A stretch of DNA of 64,000 nucleotides from assembly GCA_013215775.1 (NCBI GenBank), contig JABSQO010000001.1, positions 209,097-273,096 on the forward strand, read 5' to 3'. Below, one piece after another: positions 18,634 through 27,117 of the stretch (position 1 is its first letter; every line of letters starts with the position of its first letter). The notes below the pieces were generated by a model. It saw nothing but the letters and a program-made list of their open reading frames with translations, did not search any database and was not told where the DNA came from. Position numbers and translations under genes: made by a program. This DNA comes from Piscirickettsiaceae bacterium. Lineage in GTDB: Bacteria > Pseudomonadota > Gammaproteobacteria > Nitrosococcales > Methylophagaceae.

Positions 18634-19332
18634 ATGGCGTTTGAGATGATAAAAAAACAGGGTTTTGATGTTCAGGTTATTCGCACTAATCGGCGTAAAA
18701 CGACATGTATACAAATTAATACTGGCATCGTAACGATTCGAGTCCCTAAAAAATTATCTATCAATGAAATTGATTTATTAATTAACAGTCGCACCCTCTG
18801 GATAAAGGAAAAACTACTTCAACAAAAACAATTACCACAAAGACAACAGAGACGTTATGAAAATGGAGAGGATGTATATTATTTAGGTAGACGTTACCAG
18901 TTGAAGGTCGAAAAGACAGTTAAAGAAAGGGTCAAATTAAACAACGGCTACTTACATGTGCAGATAAAAAATGATGCACCAGAGATTGTTCGCAAAGCAT
19001 TGAAAAAATGGTACCTCAACCATGCCAAGCAGCAATTAGCAGACAAAGTGGAACAGTTTTCAATGTTGATACCGATATCCCCTACTTCTATTCAAGTTCG
19101 TGAATATAAGGCTCGTTGGGGAAGTTGTAGCAGCAATGGCCATATTAAATTTAATTGGAAGCTTATTATGGCTGCTAGCGATGTCGTGGATTATGTCGTT
19201 GTTCATGAATTATGCCATTTGCTTGAGCATAATCATTCAACTAACTTTTGGAGTCTGGTTAAGTCGATATTGCCAAATTATGAGATACAGCGTCAGTGGT
19301 TGCGAGAGCATGGCCACTCTTTAGAATTATAA
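18634..19332 (+). CDS. YgjP/DUF45-type metal-dependent hydrolase (SprT-like)
   Basis: A ~232-residue protein of the YgjP/WLM-like zincin family. The metal motif is HELCHLLEHNHSTNFW near the C-terminus, a zincin HExxH variant with Cys in the fourth position (HELCH) plus a third His. The upstream WGSCSSNGHIKFNW stretch is also diagnostic of the family. The N-terminus (VIRTNRRKTTCIQI) forms the usual beta-sheet. The start is uncertain: an in-frame ATG at 18634 is used, a second ATG is 12 bases later, and a GTG at 18619 stands only two bases after AAGGAG. The physiological substrate of the family is not known. Confidence 0.83.
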   Translation: MAFEMIKKQGFDVQVIRTNRRKTTCIQINTGIVTIRVPKKLSINEIDLLINSRTLWIKEKLLQQKQLPQRQQRRYENGEDVYYLGRRYQLKVEKTVKERVKLNNGYLHVQIKNDAPEIVRKALKKWYLNHAKQQLADKVEQFSMLIPISPTSIQVREYKARWGSCSSNGHIKFNWKLIMAASDVVDYVVVHELCHLLEHNHSTNFWSLVKSILPNYEIQRQWLREHGHSLEL

Positions 19333-19353
19333 GCATAAGGTAATCTACTACTA

Positions 19354-19375
19354 TGCCGATACATGTATTACGGCA
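19354..19375. repeat. Imperfect inverted repeat
   Basis: TGCCG and CGGCA flank the 10-bp palindrome ATACATGTAT, with two extra bases on the right side. It lies ~65 bases before an uncharacterised gene and could be an operator or a small hairpin. Confidence 0.35.
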
Positions 19376-19438
19376 AAGATGATGTTGCCATTACGATAAT
19401 AAGTGGTAGCATCAAAACGCATTAAATAGGGGATTGTA

Positions 19439-20095
19439 ATGGCTGAAGAAGATGTACAGTTAGAAGATGTTTCTGTGAATGAGGAAAGCCCTGAAGAGGG
19501 TTCAGAAGAAAAAAAGAAGGGTCTTTCAAAACCATTACTAATTAAGATCGCCATTGCTGTGACCATTTTAATGATTTCTGCTGCCGCAGGCGCGTATTTC
19601 TTTTTGGGTTCAACAGATGAAGAGGTTGAGTCTGAGATAGAAGAGATAATGGAAAATATTGGCGTGGATGATGAGCTCAGCGCGGTAAACAAAAGTGAAG
19701 GTGGGGGCCGGGTTGAAGAAGTAGTTCAAGAGATTGGTGAGATGCAAGAAAGTGCTACTGAAGACTTAGATGAGCGTATGGAGACAGCTTCTAAACCTGA
19801 AGATCAGAGAGTAGACACTCTAGCTTTACGAGAAGAGATGGTTGCCATTAAAGAAGAAAACTTACGATTAAAACAGCAAATAAATGAGCTGGGAGAGCAG
19901 GTTAATCTAGATTCCACAGCTGATAGCGTGGCACGGAGTATGAAAGAGGATGCACCACCGACCGAATTAAAAACCGATCCTAAACCACTTTATTATCAAC
20001 CAGATTCGATAGAATCTTTGCTGCCGAAAGAACCTGCTGCTGAGCCAAAGTGGGGTGATTTTGATCGTTATGTATATAAAGATAAAAAGCCTTAG
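19439..20095 (+). CDS. Uncharacterised acidic single-pass membrane protein with coiled coil
   Basis: Not recognised. It is a 218-residue protein. The first ~24 residues are very acidic (EEDVQLEDVSVNEESPEEGSE), then a KKK cluster, one transmembrane helix (about residues 33-56, IKIAIAVTILMISAAAGAYFF), a second acidic stretch (EEVESEIEEIMENIG), and a coiled-coil segment at ~118-150 (LREEMVAIKEENLRLKQQIN). The tail is Pro-rich and ends in WGDFDRYVYKDKKP. The topology resembles FliL or septal scaffolding proteins in outline only. It is monocistronic with a good GGGGATTGTA leader, and stands just before the denitrification regulator without any visible link. Confidence 0.7.
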   Translation: MAEEDVQLEDVSVNEESPEEGSEEKKKGLSKPLLIKIAIAVTILMISAAAGAYFFLGSTDEEVESEIEEIMENIGVDDELSAVNKSEGGGRVEEVVQEIGEMQESATEDLDERMETASKPEDQRVDTLALREEMVAIKEENLRLKQQINELGEQVNLDSTADSVARSMKEDAPPTELKTDPKPLYYQPDSIESLLPKEPAAEPKWGDFDRYVYKDKKP

Positions 20096-20243
20096 CCTCA
20101 CTAGCTTAGGTTTTAGCTTGTTTGTTAGAACGCTGGTTTTTGAATTGTAATCAATGAGAACAACGATTCTTAATTGGTGATAATATCCTTTTAATTCATC
20201 CCTCCTCACGGATAGCTGTCAAGTTGGAGTAAGGCCCGAACGT

Positions 20244-20963
20244 ATGAAAATTACAGCAACAGAAAATATCGAATTAAATGAATATATTTTAAATGCAATG
20301 CGGCAGTGCATTCTTCTTCAGTCATTAGAAGATAAACATTTCGAGGAAATTGTACGTACCGCTCAGGCAAAACAACTTGCTGAAAATAAAATTCTTTTTG
20401 AACAAAACTCCGAATTGACAGCTCTTTATTTGGTTATTTCTGGCGGTATTAAATTACAAAGACTCGCCCCAAGTGGTGATGAAAAAGTCATTGAGATTGT
20501 TCGGCCAGGGCAGACTTTTGCCGAAGCTGTGTTATTTATGGGCGGATCTAGATATCCTGTTTCTGCGATTGCTGTCTCCCCTTCTATTGTCGTTGGTATT
20601 CATGCTGAAACCTATCTCAGCGTACTTAGCGCCTCTAATTCTTTATGTATTACTTTGCTCGGAAAGTTAAGTCAGCGATTACATTGGATGGTTAATGAGG
20701 TTGATAGGCTAACACTGCATAATGCAACCTTTCGTTTAGTTGATTATCTGTTAAGCCACATCTCAGAAGATAATAATGATCAAGCTGGCATCCATCTTGT
20801 TGCACCTAAACATGTTATTGCTTCACGTTTGTCGATTAAACCAGAAACACTATCTAGAACGTTGAAATCTCTTTCTAATCAGGGGTTTATAAAGTTGGAT
20901 GGTTCGGAAATAGAGTTGGTAAATATTGAAAAACTACGCCAACTAATTTTACTAGAAAGTTAA
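20244..20963 (+). CDS. dnr: DNR-type Crp/Fnr transcription regulator
   Basis: A 239-residue Crp/Fnr-family regulator. An N-terminal cyclic-nucleotide-like beta-roll (about residues 20-130) and a dimerisation helix are followed by a helix-turn-helix, VIASRLSIKPETLSRTLKSL, whose ETLSR recognition helix carries the ExxSR pattern that reads FNR-type TTGAT half sites. It lacks the N-terminal cysteine cluster of FNR, so it does not carry an iron-sulfur cluster. DNR/NnrR proteins of this kind sense NO and activate nir and nor genes (family knowledge). It sits directly before norC, and matching TTGAT-N4-ATCAA boxes stand before norC, norE and nirK. The ATG follows GGAGTAAGG. Confidence 0.88.
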   Translation: MKITATENIELNEYILNAMRQCILLQSLEDKHFEEIVRTAQAKQLAENKILFEQNSELTALYLVISGGIKLQRLAPSGDEKVIEIVRPGQTFAEAVLFMGGSRYPVSAIAVSPSIVVGIHAETYLSVLSASNSLCITLLGKLSQRLHWMVNEVDRLTLHNATFRLVDYLLSHISEDNNDQAGIHLVAPKHVIASRLSIKPETLSRTLKSLSNQGFIKLDGSEIELVNIEKLRQLILLES

Positions 20964-21002
20964 TTCAGATATAGTCAAAGTAGAATTTAAACAAAAAGTA
21001 AA

Positions 21003-21016
21003 TTGATATAGGTCAA
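21003..21016. promoter_or_regulatory. FNR/DNR box of the norC promoter
   Basis: TTGATATAGGTCAA, one mismatch from TTGAT-N4-ATCAA. A TATACT -10 element follows at 21039-21044. With a start site near 21051 the box centre falls at about -41.5, the classic activating position. Confidence 0.82.
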
Positions 21017-21077
21017 TGCTTGTAAATAGCTCGATCGGTATACTTTAAATGCTAGTTTTGCAAATGGGAGATTAACG

Positions 21078-21515
21078 ATGAGAGAAACCTTTACCAAGGG
21101 CATGGCCCGCAATATTTACTATGGAGGAGCGGTATTCTTCTTCCTGGTACTTATTGGTTTAACTGTTGATACAGTTAAAAGCCTACCCCAAACCGATAAC
21201 CGAGAAAATTTAACTGAACAAGTCGCAGCTGGAAAACGATTGTGGGAAATAAACAATTGTATCGGTTGTCATACCTTGCTGGGAGAGGGTGCGTATTTTG
21301 CCCCTGAACTAGGCAATGTCTATACCCGCTTTGGTGAGAGTACTGAAGCGATTAAAGCCTTTATCAAATATCGACCAGTAGATGGGATTCCTGGACGACG
21401 TAGCATGCCGCAATTCAATTTAACAGACGAAGAATTGGAAGAGTTGGCTCAGTTCCTGAAATATGTTGATGGCGTTAAAACCGCCAGAGACTGGCCACCA
21501 AACGTTCAAGGTTAA
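21078..21515 (+). CDS. norC: Nitric oxide reductase, cytochrome c subunit
   Basis: A 145-residue NorC. An N-terminal transmembrane anchor (about residues 12-30) is followed by a periplasmic class I cytochrome c domain with heme attachment Cys61-x2-Cys64-His65 (NNCIGCHT). The distal Met is probably Met110 in RRSMPQF. It passes electrons to NorB, which reduces two NO to N2O. Length matches NorC (~146). It is 13 bases from norB and preceded by GGGAG and a DNR-regulated promoter. Confidence 0.96.
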   Translation: MRETFTKGMARNIYYGGAVFFFLVLIGLTVDTVKSLPQTDNRENLTEQVAAGKRLWEINNCIGCHTLLGEGAYFAPELGNVYTRFGESTEAIKAFIKYRPVDGIPGRRSMPQFNLTDEELEELAQFLKYVDGVKTARDWPPNVQG

Positions 21516-21522
21516 GGGGTAG

Positions 21523-22911
<1,389 letters not shown>

Positions 22912-22945
22912 CTATTTAACCCTTTGGGGTTCTATCGCTAAAGAT

Positions 22946-22979
22946 ACAAACATACCGCCTTAACAGGCGGTATGTTTGT
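22946..22979 (+). terminator. Perfect 15-bp hairpin after norB
   Basis: ACAAACATACCGCCT pairs perfectly with AGGCGGTATGTTTGT around a TAAC loop. No T-run follows, so it may stabilise the norCB transcript's 3' end or terminate only partly; a gene starts 16 bases later. Confidence 0.65.
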
Positions 22980-22994
22980 CTATGGAGGGCTGAT

Positions 22995-23360
22995 GTGAAT
23001 ACAACTAAAATTCAGTTAAAACGAGCATCATATGCTGCTTTTGCCTCATTATTAAACCTGACAGCGCTGCCTGTTATCAGTTTTATAATCTTGCTCTATC
23101 TCTATAAACAAACCCAAGAAAATACGATTGATCGTTACCATGTTGTATTGGGTATAAAAACCAATTTGGTCGCGGCCGCTGCTTTGTTTTTGGTCTGTGG
23201 ATTGATGATCTTATTTGGTGGTTTTTATTCACTGTGGACATGGGTATATGTCTTGTCCTACTTCATGTTTGTTCATGCCCTATTTATTTTGTTTGCCACG
23301 TGGGCATTAACGTGTGCATGGGCGGGTGAAAAATTAAAAAAATCCTTCCTATCAAAGTGA
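22995..23360 (+). CDS. Uncharacterised small membrane protein in the nor cluster
   Basis: Not recognised. It is a 121-residue protein with three probable transmembrane helices (about residues 15-40, 53-75 and 80-110). A basic N-terminus (MNTTKIQLKRASYAA) fits a cytoplasmic N-tail. The sequence has a motif GIKTNLVAAAALF and a WTWVYVLSYFMFVHALF stretch rich in aromatics. The start is GTG with a GGAGG ribosome-binding site 6 bases upstream; an ATG two bases earlier is out of frame and stops at once. It lies between the norB hairpin and the DNR box of the next unit. Small conserved membrane proteins next to norB are seen in other denitrifiers, but I cannot assign this one. Confidence 0.8.
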   Translation: MNTTKIQLKRASYAAFASLLNLTALPVISFIILLYLYKQTQENTIDRYHVVLGIKTNLVAAAALFLVCGLMILFGGFYSLWTWVYVLSYFMFVHALFILFATWALTCAWAGEKLKKSFLSK

Positions 23361-23361
23361 T

Positions 23362-23375
23362 TTGATATGCATCAA
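23362..23375. promoter_or_regulatory. FNR/DNR box upstream of the first norE
   Basis: TTGATATGCATCAA is a perfect TTGAT-N4-ATCAA site starting 2 bases after the preceding stop codon. A TATCAT -10-like element lies ~30-40 bases downstream. It suggests a second NO-responsive transcript within the nor cluster. Confidence 0.75.
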
Positions 23376-23433
23376 GGCAAAAATGCCGAGAAAGTATCAA
23401 ACTATCATCCTCATTCAATGAAATAAGATTGTT

Positions 23434-24015
23434 GTGTCTATTACTCTAACCGAAACAGAACCGAAACTCCTTCCTGGTGATTTAGCCATCTGGTTTTTTA
23501 TTTTTATGGAATTACTTGTTTTTGGGTTGTTCTTTATTTCCTATGCTGTCACCCGGTTACAAAATATTGAACTGTTTAATCAATATCAGTTAACACTCAA
23601 TAGTGAATTAGGCGCTGCTAATACACTGCTATTAATCACCTCCAGCTATTTTGTTATACGTGCAGTTCATGCCATCAGGATTAATAATGTTAAAAGTTGT
23701 ATCTATTGGCTTTACGCTGCACTTGGGGCTGGAGCAGGCTTTCTAATTTTAAAGTTAATAGAATATGTGGATACCTTTGCAGCAGGTATCAGTTTAAGCA
23801 CCAATACTTTTTATATGTTTTATCTTTCATTGACACTATTTCATGTTTTGCATGTCATTTTAGGAATGATAATTTTATTGGCTGTGGCCATAAAAGCTAA
23901 ACGAGGTGCATACAATGACCAGAACCACACTGGGGTAGAAACAGGTGCTTCCTATTGGCATATGGTTGATTTGGTGTGGATTATTTTATTTCCATTGGTG
24001 TACATAATTCGATGA
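23434..24015 (+). CDS. norE: NorE-like protein, cytochrome oxidase subunit III family (copy 1)
   Basis: A 193-residue membrane protein of the heme-copper oxidase subunit III family with five probable helices. Recognisable pieces are LPGDLAIWFFIFMELLVFG at the start, GAANTLLLITSSYFVIRAV in the middle and GASYWHMVDLVWIILFPLVY at the end. NorE is not catalytic; in Paracoccus and Pseudomonas it supports full NO reductase activity (family knowledge). The start is GTG and there is no strong Shine-Dalgarno sequence. Its stop overlaps the start of norF. A second, diverged copy lies 2.5 kb downstream. Confidence 0.88.
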   Translation: MSITLTETEPKLLPGDLAIWFFIFMELLVFGLFFISYAVTRLQNIELFNQYQLTLNSELGAANTLLLITSSYFVIRAVHAIRINNVKSCIYWLYAALGAGAGFLILKLIEYVDTFAAGISLSTNTFYMFYLSLTLFHVLHVILGMIILLAVAIKAKRGAYNDQNHTGVETGASYWHMVDLVWIILFPLVYIIR

Positions 24016-24287
24016 AAAGCTACTACAACGTACACACGATCTGGATAGTAATGATGTTACTCACACTATCTAGTTATGCCTTGGGTGAATTTGGCCATAG
24101 CAGTGGTGTTGCCGTTGCCATTTTATTATTCACTGCTGTGGTTAAGGGTGGATTTATTATCCGTGATTTTATGGAGTTACAAGGGGTCTCGTTATTGTGG
24201 CGCGCCATTATGTATGGTTGGTTATGGGTTGTGTGTTTAGCTATTGCGATCACTTATGCCGTGGGCGGGGACGGGGGTATTATATGA
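24012..24287 (+). CDS. norF: NorF-like small membrane protein (copy 1)
   Basis: A 91-residue membrane protein with three helices, of the prokaryotic cytochrome c oxidase subunit IV / NorF type. The conserved core is VAILLFTAVVKGGFIIRDFMELQG, where the Lys, the Asp and the DFMEL motif match the family. The ATG overlaps the end of norE in an ATGA arrangement, so the pair is coupled. The next gene, a hemerythrin, again overlaps by four bases. NorF works with NorE to support NO reductase. Confidence 0.85.
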   Translation: MKSYYNVHTIWIVMMLLTLSSYALGEFGHSSGVAVAILLFTAVVKGGFIIRDFMELQGVSLLWRAIMYGWLWVVCLAIAITYAVGGDGGII

Positions 24288-24760
24288 CAATAAGTACTAA
24301 AAAAATTCTTGATACAGAGACGTTTCCCAAAGTAGATTTTGACTTTATGAATGAGACGCATTTTGAAGAAATTGAAATAGTGAATGAGTTGGGTAGACTC
24401 ATTACTGCGTATCAACAAGATGCGACCTTCACGGAGAATGAAATTAACAAAATCACTTATTCGTTGGCGTGTTGGCTACAACATACACAAACCCACTTTG
24501 ATCGAGAGAACATGTTAATGATGAACATACAATTTCCCATGTATTTAGTACATTCTAGCGAGCATAGTCATGTTTTAAAAAACATGAATCAGATTGTAAA
24601 AGCATGGAAAAATAATAATGATATTGAACCTTTAGTGGACTATGTGTTTACTGTATGGCCGGAATGGTTTGTCGAGCATGTTGAATCCATGGATATGGTA
24701 ACGGCACAGTTTGCTGTTATGGTCGGATATGACCCACATTCTCAGCCGTCAGAGCAATAG
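24284..24760 (+). CDS. Bacteriohemerythrin-type protein in the nor operon
   Basis: A 158-residue soluble four-helix protein of the hemerythrin family. Candidate di-iron ligands appear in order: His in NETHFEEI, His and Glu in QTHFDRENMLM, two His in HSSEHSHVL, and His plus Asp in WFVEHVESMD. That spacing is the H...HxxxE...HxxxH...HxxxxD plan of O2-binding or NO-binding hemerythrins. Embedded between norF and norQ with a four-base overlap upstream, it is likely to act in NO handling: as a carrier, a sensor partner, or protection of the reductase during assembly (inference). An upstream in-frame start would add 29 residues of norF shadow and is rejected. Confidence 0.85.
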   Translation: MTISTKKILDTETFPKVDFDFMNETHFEEIEIVNELGRLITAYQQDATFTENEINKITYSLACWLQHTQTHFDRENMLMMNIQFPMYLVHSSEHSHVLKNMNQIVKAWKNNNDIEPLVDYVFTVWPEWFVEHVESMDMVTAQFAVMVGYDPHSQPSEQ

Positions 24761-24768
24761 GATTTAAA

Positions 24769-25566
24769 ATGAGCAAAAAAATAATGGACCTTCCGTATTA
24801 CCAAAGTCAGCATAATGAAATTGAGCTGTTTGAACACGCCTATAAAAATCAGCTTCCCTTATTGATAAAGGGCCCTACAGGCTGTGGTAAAACACGATTT
24901 ATCGAACATATGGCTGCAAAATTAGGCCGTCCTTTATACACCATTGCATGCCACGATGATCTGACTGCTGCTGACTTGGTTGGCCGGCATTTGATTGGCG
25001 ATGGTGAAACGTATTGGCATGATGGCCCATTAACAAAAGCGGTCCGTGAAGGTGCGATCTGTTATTTGGATGAAGTGGTAGAGGCACGCAAAGATACAAC
25101 GGTGGTATTACATCCCTTGTCAGATGACCGTCGTATGTTACCAATAGAGCGTACGGGTGAATTACTGAAAGCGCCACCCGAGTTCATGTTGGTCGTTTCT
25201 TACAATCCGGGTTATCAAAACCTATTGAAAGGCATGAAACCATCAACAAGGCAGCGCTTTGTTTCGATGCGGTTTGATTACCCTGACATTGAAACAGAAA
25301 CAAAAATCATTCAACAAGAGACAGATATTGATCACGCGACTTCTACCAAATTGATTGAGCTGGCTCATGCCTTACGAGTTTTAAAAGATCATGATTTAGA
25401 AGAGTCGGCCTCAACGAGGTTATTAGTCTATGCAGCGACATTAATCAAATCAGGTTTTGACCCTATAGAAGCCTGTCGAGCAGCAATTATAGAACCATTA
25501 AGTGATGAAGAAGAAACGGTTGAGGCCTTAATGGAAGTGGTTAAAGCAAAAATAGCAGTATCTTAA
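24769..25566 (+). CDS. norQ: NorQ-type AAA+ ATPase
   Basis: A 265-residue MoxR-class AAA+ ATPase of the CbbQ/NirQ/NorQ group. Walker A is GPTGCGKT at residues 35-42, Walker B is AICYLDEVVEA near 100, and a sensor stretch LVVSYNPGYQNLLKGMKPSTRQRF follows. It acts with the VWA protein NorD to insert the non-heme iron into NorB or activate the assembled enzyme (family knowledge). The C-terminal helices (ESASTRLLVYAATLI) are typical. Here norQ and norD are split by five genes. Confidence 0.94.
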   Translation: MSKKIMDLPYYQSQHNEIELFEHAYKNQLPLLIKGPTGCGKTRFIEHMAAKLGRPLYTIACHDDLTAADLVGRHLIGDGETYWHDGPLTKAVREGAICYLDEVVEARKDTTVVLHPLSDDRRMLPIERTGELLKAPPEFMLVVSYNPGYQNLLKGMKPSTRQRFVSMRFDYPDIETETKIIQQETDIDHATSTKLIELAHALRVLKDHDLEESASTRLLVYAATLIKSGFDPIEACRAAIIEPLSDEEETVEALMEVVKAKIAVS

Positions 25567-25979
25567 TGAAGGTAACAATTTTGAATTCTGACGAATCATT
25601 AAATGACAATACAGCTGCTTTTGCCGAAGCATTTTTTATAGCCAATCTACTCTTTGTTGGGATTTTCTATTTGGCCTTGTGGGTGCTTTATTTTTTACGC
25701 TATCAACAGACATCCATCATTGCTCAAACACACCTAACTCAATGTTTAATGGCAAGTAGTATCAGTACAGCAATATTTATAGCGATTAATAGCTATATTG
25801 TAGTGACCACGGGCTATGCTTCACTAAATGCATTATTTTCTTTAGAAGTTTATTACATGCTTGTTGTACCGCTATTCCTTATTTTGGGCATCATTGGCTT
25901 CACCAATGCGATTAAAGGTATAAGTTTTAACTATCCACTAATTGGAGGATTACTGAGAATAAGTAACCAACAAGTATGA
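25566..25979 (+). CDS. Small membrane protein, DUF4870/Tic20-like
   Basis: A 137-residue protein with three or four membrane helices. The C-terminal part, LFLILGIIGFTNAIKGISFN followed by YPLIGGLLRI, resembles the end of DUF4870/Tic20-like proteins, in which an AIKG-x-xYPL signature is usual. The N-terminus is acidic and cytoplasmic (LNSDESLNDN). The ATG overlaps the norQ stop by one base and the gene overlaps the second norE by four, so it is part of the operon. No function is known; a role in reductase assembly is suggested only by context. Confidence 0.75.
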   Translation: MKVTILNSDESLNDNTAAFAEAFFIANLLFVGIFYLALWVLYFLRYQQTSIIAQTHLTQCLMASSISTAIFIAINSYIVVTTGYASLNALFSLEVYYMLVVPLFLILGIIGFTNAIKGISFNYPLIGGLLRISNQQV

Positions 25980-26572
25980 CGGCCATAGCTCAACAACAAC
26001 TTCACTTTTTACCTATAACTAGAAAAATTCCAGGTAGCTTCGCTATATGGGCCGCGATTCTCGCTGAGATGACTGAGTTTGCGGTTATGTTTATGGTCTA
26101 TTTTTTAGCTAAAGTACATAACCCGGTACTTTTTTATGAAGGTCCTACACGACTAAATACAACAGCGGGCACTGCCAACACACTCATCATGCTCACCAGT
26201 AGCTTCTTTGTGGTGAGAGCCGTTATGGCGATGCGAGAAAATCAGCGTCAAATATGTGTTCGCTGGTTGTGGGCAGCTGTTAGTTGCGGTGTGTTGTATT
26301 TAGTTATTAAATATTTTGAATATCAATGGAACACCGCTCAGGGTTTACATACTGAAACCAATATATTTTATGGTGTGTATTACTACGTGACCTTCAATCA
26401 CTTTTTACATGTTGGTTGGGGAACTGCTGCCATTGTGTGGGTGATTTACCAAATAAATACTGGCATCTATACCAAAGATGAACATGAAGGGCTGATTAAT
26501 ATTGCACTTTATTGGCATATGATTGACCTTGCATGGATCACCATCTTTCCTCTTTTATATGTGATTAGGTAA
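25976..26572 (+). CDS. norE: NorE-like protein, cytochrome oxidase subunit III family (copy 2)
   Basis: A 198-residue paralogue of the upstream norE. Shared landmarks are the N-terminal PGSFAIWAAILAEMTEFAVM, then GTANTLIMLTSSFFVVRAVM, FNHFLHVGWGTAAIVW and the terminal LYWHMIDLAWITIFPLLYVI. The two copies are clearly diverged outside these blocks, so this is not a recent tandem duplication. Five transmembrane helices are expected. It overlaps the preceding gene (ATGA) and is followed 14 bases later by its own norF partner. Confidence 0.87.
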   Translation: MTAIAQQQLHFLPITRKIPGSFAIWAAILAEMTEFAVMFMVYFLAKVHNPVLFYEGPTRLNTTAGTANTLIMLTSSFFVVRAVMAMRENQRQICVRWLWAAVSCGVLYLVIKYFEYQWNTAQGLHTETNIFYGVYYYVTFNHFLHVGWGTAAIVWVIYQINTGIYTKDEHEGLINIALYWHMIDLAWITIFPLLYVIR

Positions 26573-26586
26573 CAAAGGTTATTACG

Positions 26587-26871
26587 ATGACACAGATAAA
26601 ATTGATCGATTATTTATGGATACTTCTTATTGGTTTAACATTGTTTAGTGCTTATATGGCAGAGCAAGCTAATCCGGGATTAAATAGCGTCGTTATTATG
26701 GCTGCAGTTTTGGCCATCAAAGGACGAATTATTGTTGATCATTTTATGGAGCTTAAAACGTCTCATAAAGTGTTACGAACTTTGATGCAGGTTTATTTTT
26801 ATGTTATCCCAGCATTGATTCTTGTTGTTTATTTGTTTCCTGAACAGATTGCCACATGGACAAGATTGTAG
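26587..26871 (+). CDS. norF: NorF-like small membrane protein (copy 2)
   Basis: A 94-residue membrane protein with three helices. The core VIMAAVLAIKGRIIVDHFMELK lines up with the first NorF (Lys, Asp, xFMEL), so this is the partner of the second NorE. It starts at an ATG after AAAGGTTATTACG. The C-terminal helix ends YLFPEQIATWTRL. Having two norEF pairs in one cluster is unusual. Confidence 0.83.
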   Translation: MTQIKLIDYLWILLIGLTLFSAYMAEQANPGLNSVVIMAAVLAIKGRIIVDHFMELKTSHKVLRTLMQVYFYVIPALILVVYLFPEQIATWTRL

Positions 26872-26910
26872 ATGAATGATCTATATATAAAGAAAGAGAT
26901 TGTGTATTAG

Positions 26911-27114
26911 ATGAGAGAGTTAATATGTGAACATTGTGGCAGTACGGTTGTAGCTGAGGACACAAAATGTCATCGCTGTGGCATTCCGCTACCTCCCGAT
27001 CATGGCAAATCATTGCAGAAAAAATTTATATTGTTTTTTGTGGCGGTTTGTCTTTTTTGTCTCTTTATGATTATTTGGTTGCCACCGGATTGGTCACCCT
27101 TTTTAGGTAGATAA
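26911..27114 (+). CDS. Zinc-ribbon single-helix membrane protein
   Basis: A 67-residue protein. The N-terminus has two zinc-knuckle pairs, CEHCG and CHRCG, spaced 14 residues apart, followed by a basic stretch (KSLQKKF) and one transmembrane helix (about residues 38-60). The end is WLPPDWSPFLGR. The ribbon would face the cytoplasm. It lies between norF (copy 2) and norD, 3 bases before the norD start, so it is co-transcribed. I do not recognise it as a named nor gene; it might help NorQD docking at the membrane (speculative). Confidence 0.78.
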   Translation: MRELICEHCGSTVVAEDTKCHRCGIPLPPDHGKSLQKKFILFFVAVCLFCLFMIIWLPPDWSPFLGR

Positions 27115-27117
27115 GCG

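Noticed and set aside
20140..20154. TTGAATTGTAATCAA upstream of dnr as a DNR box
   Set aside because: The half sites are separated by one base too many (TTGA-N7-TCAA), which puts them on different faces of the helix.
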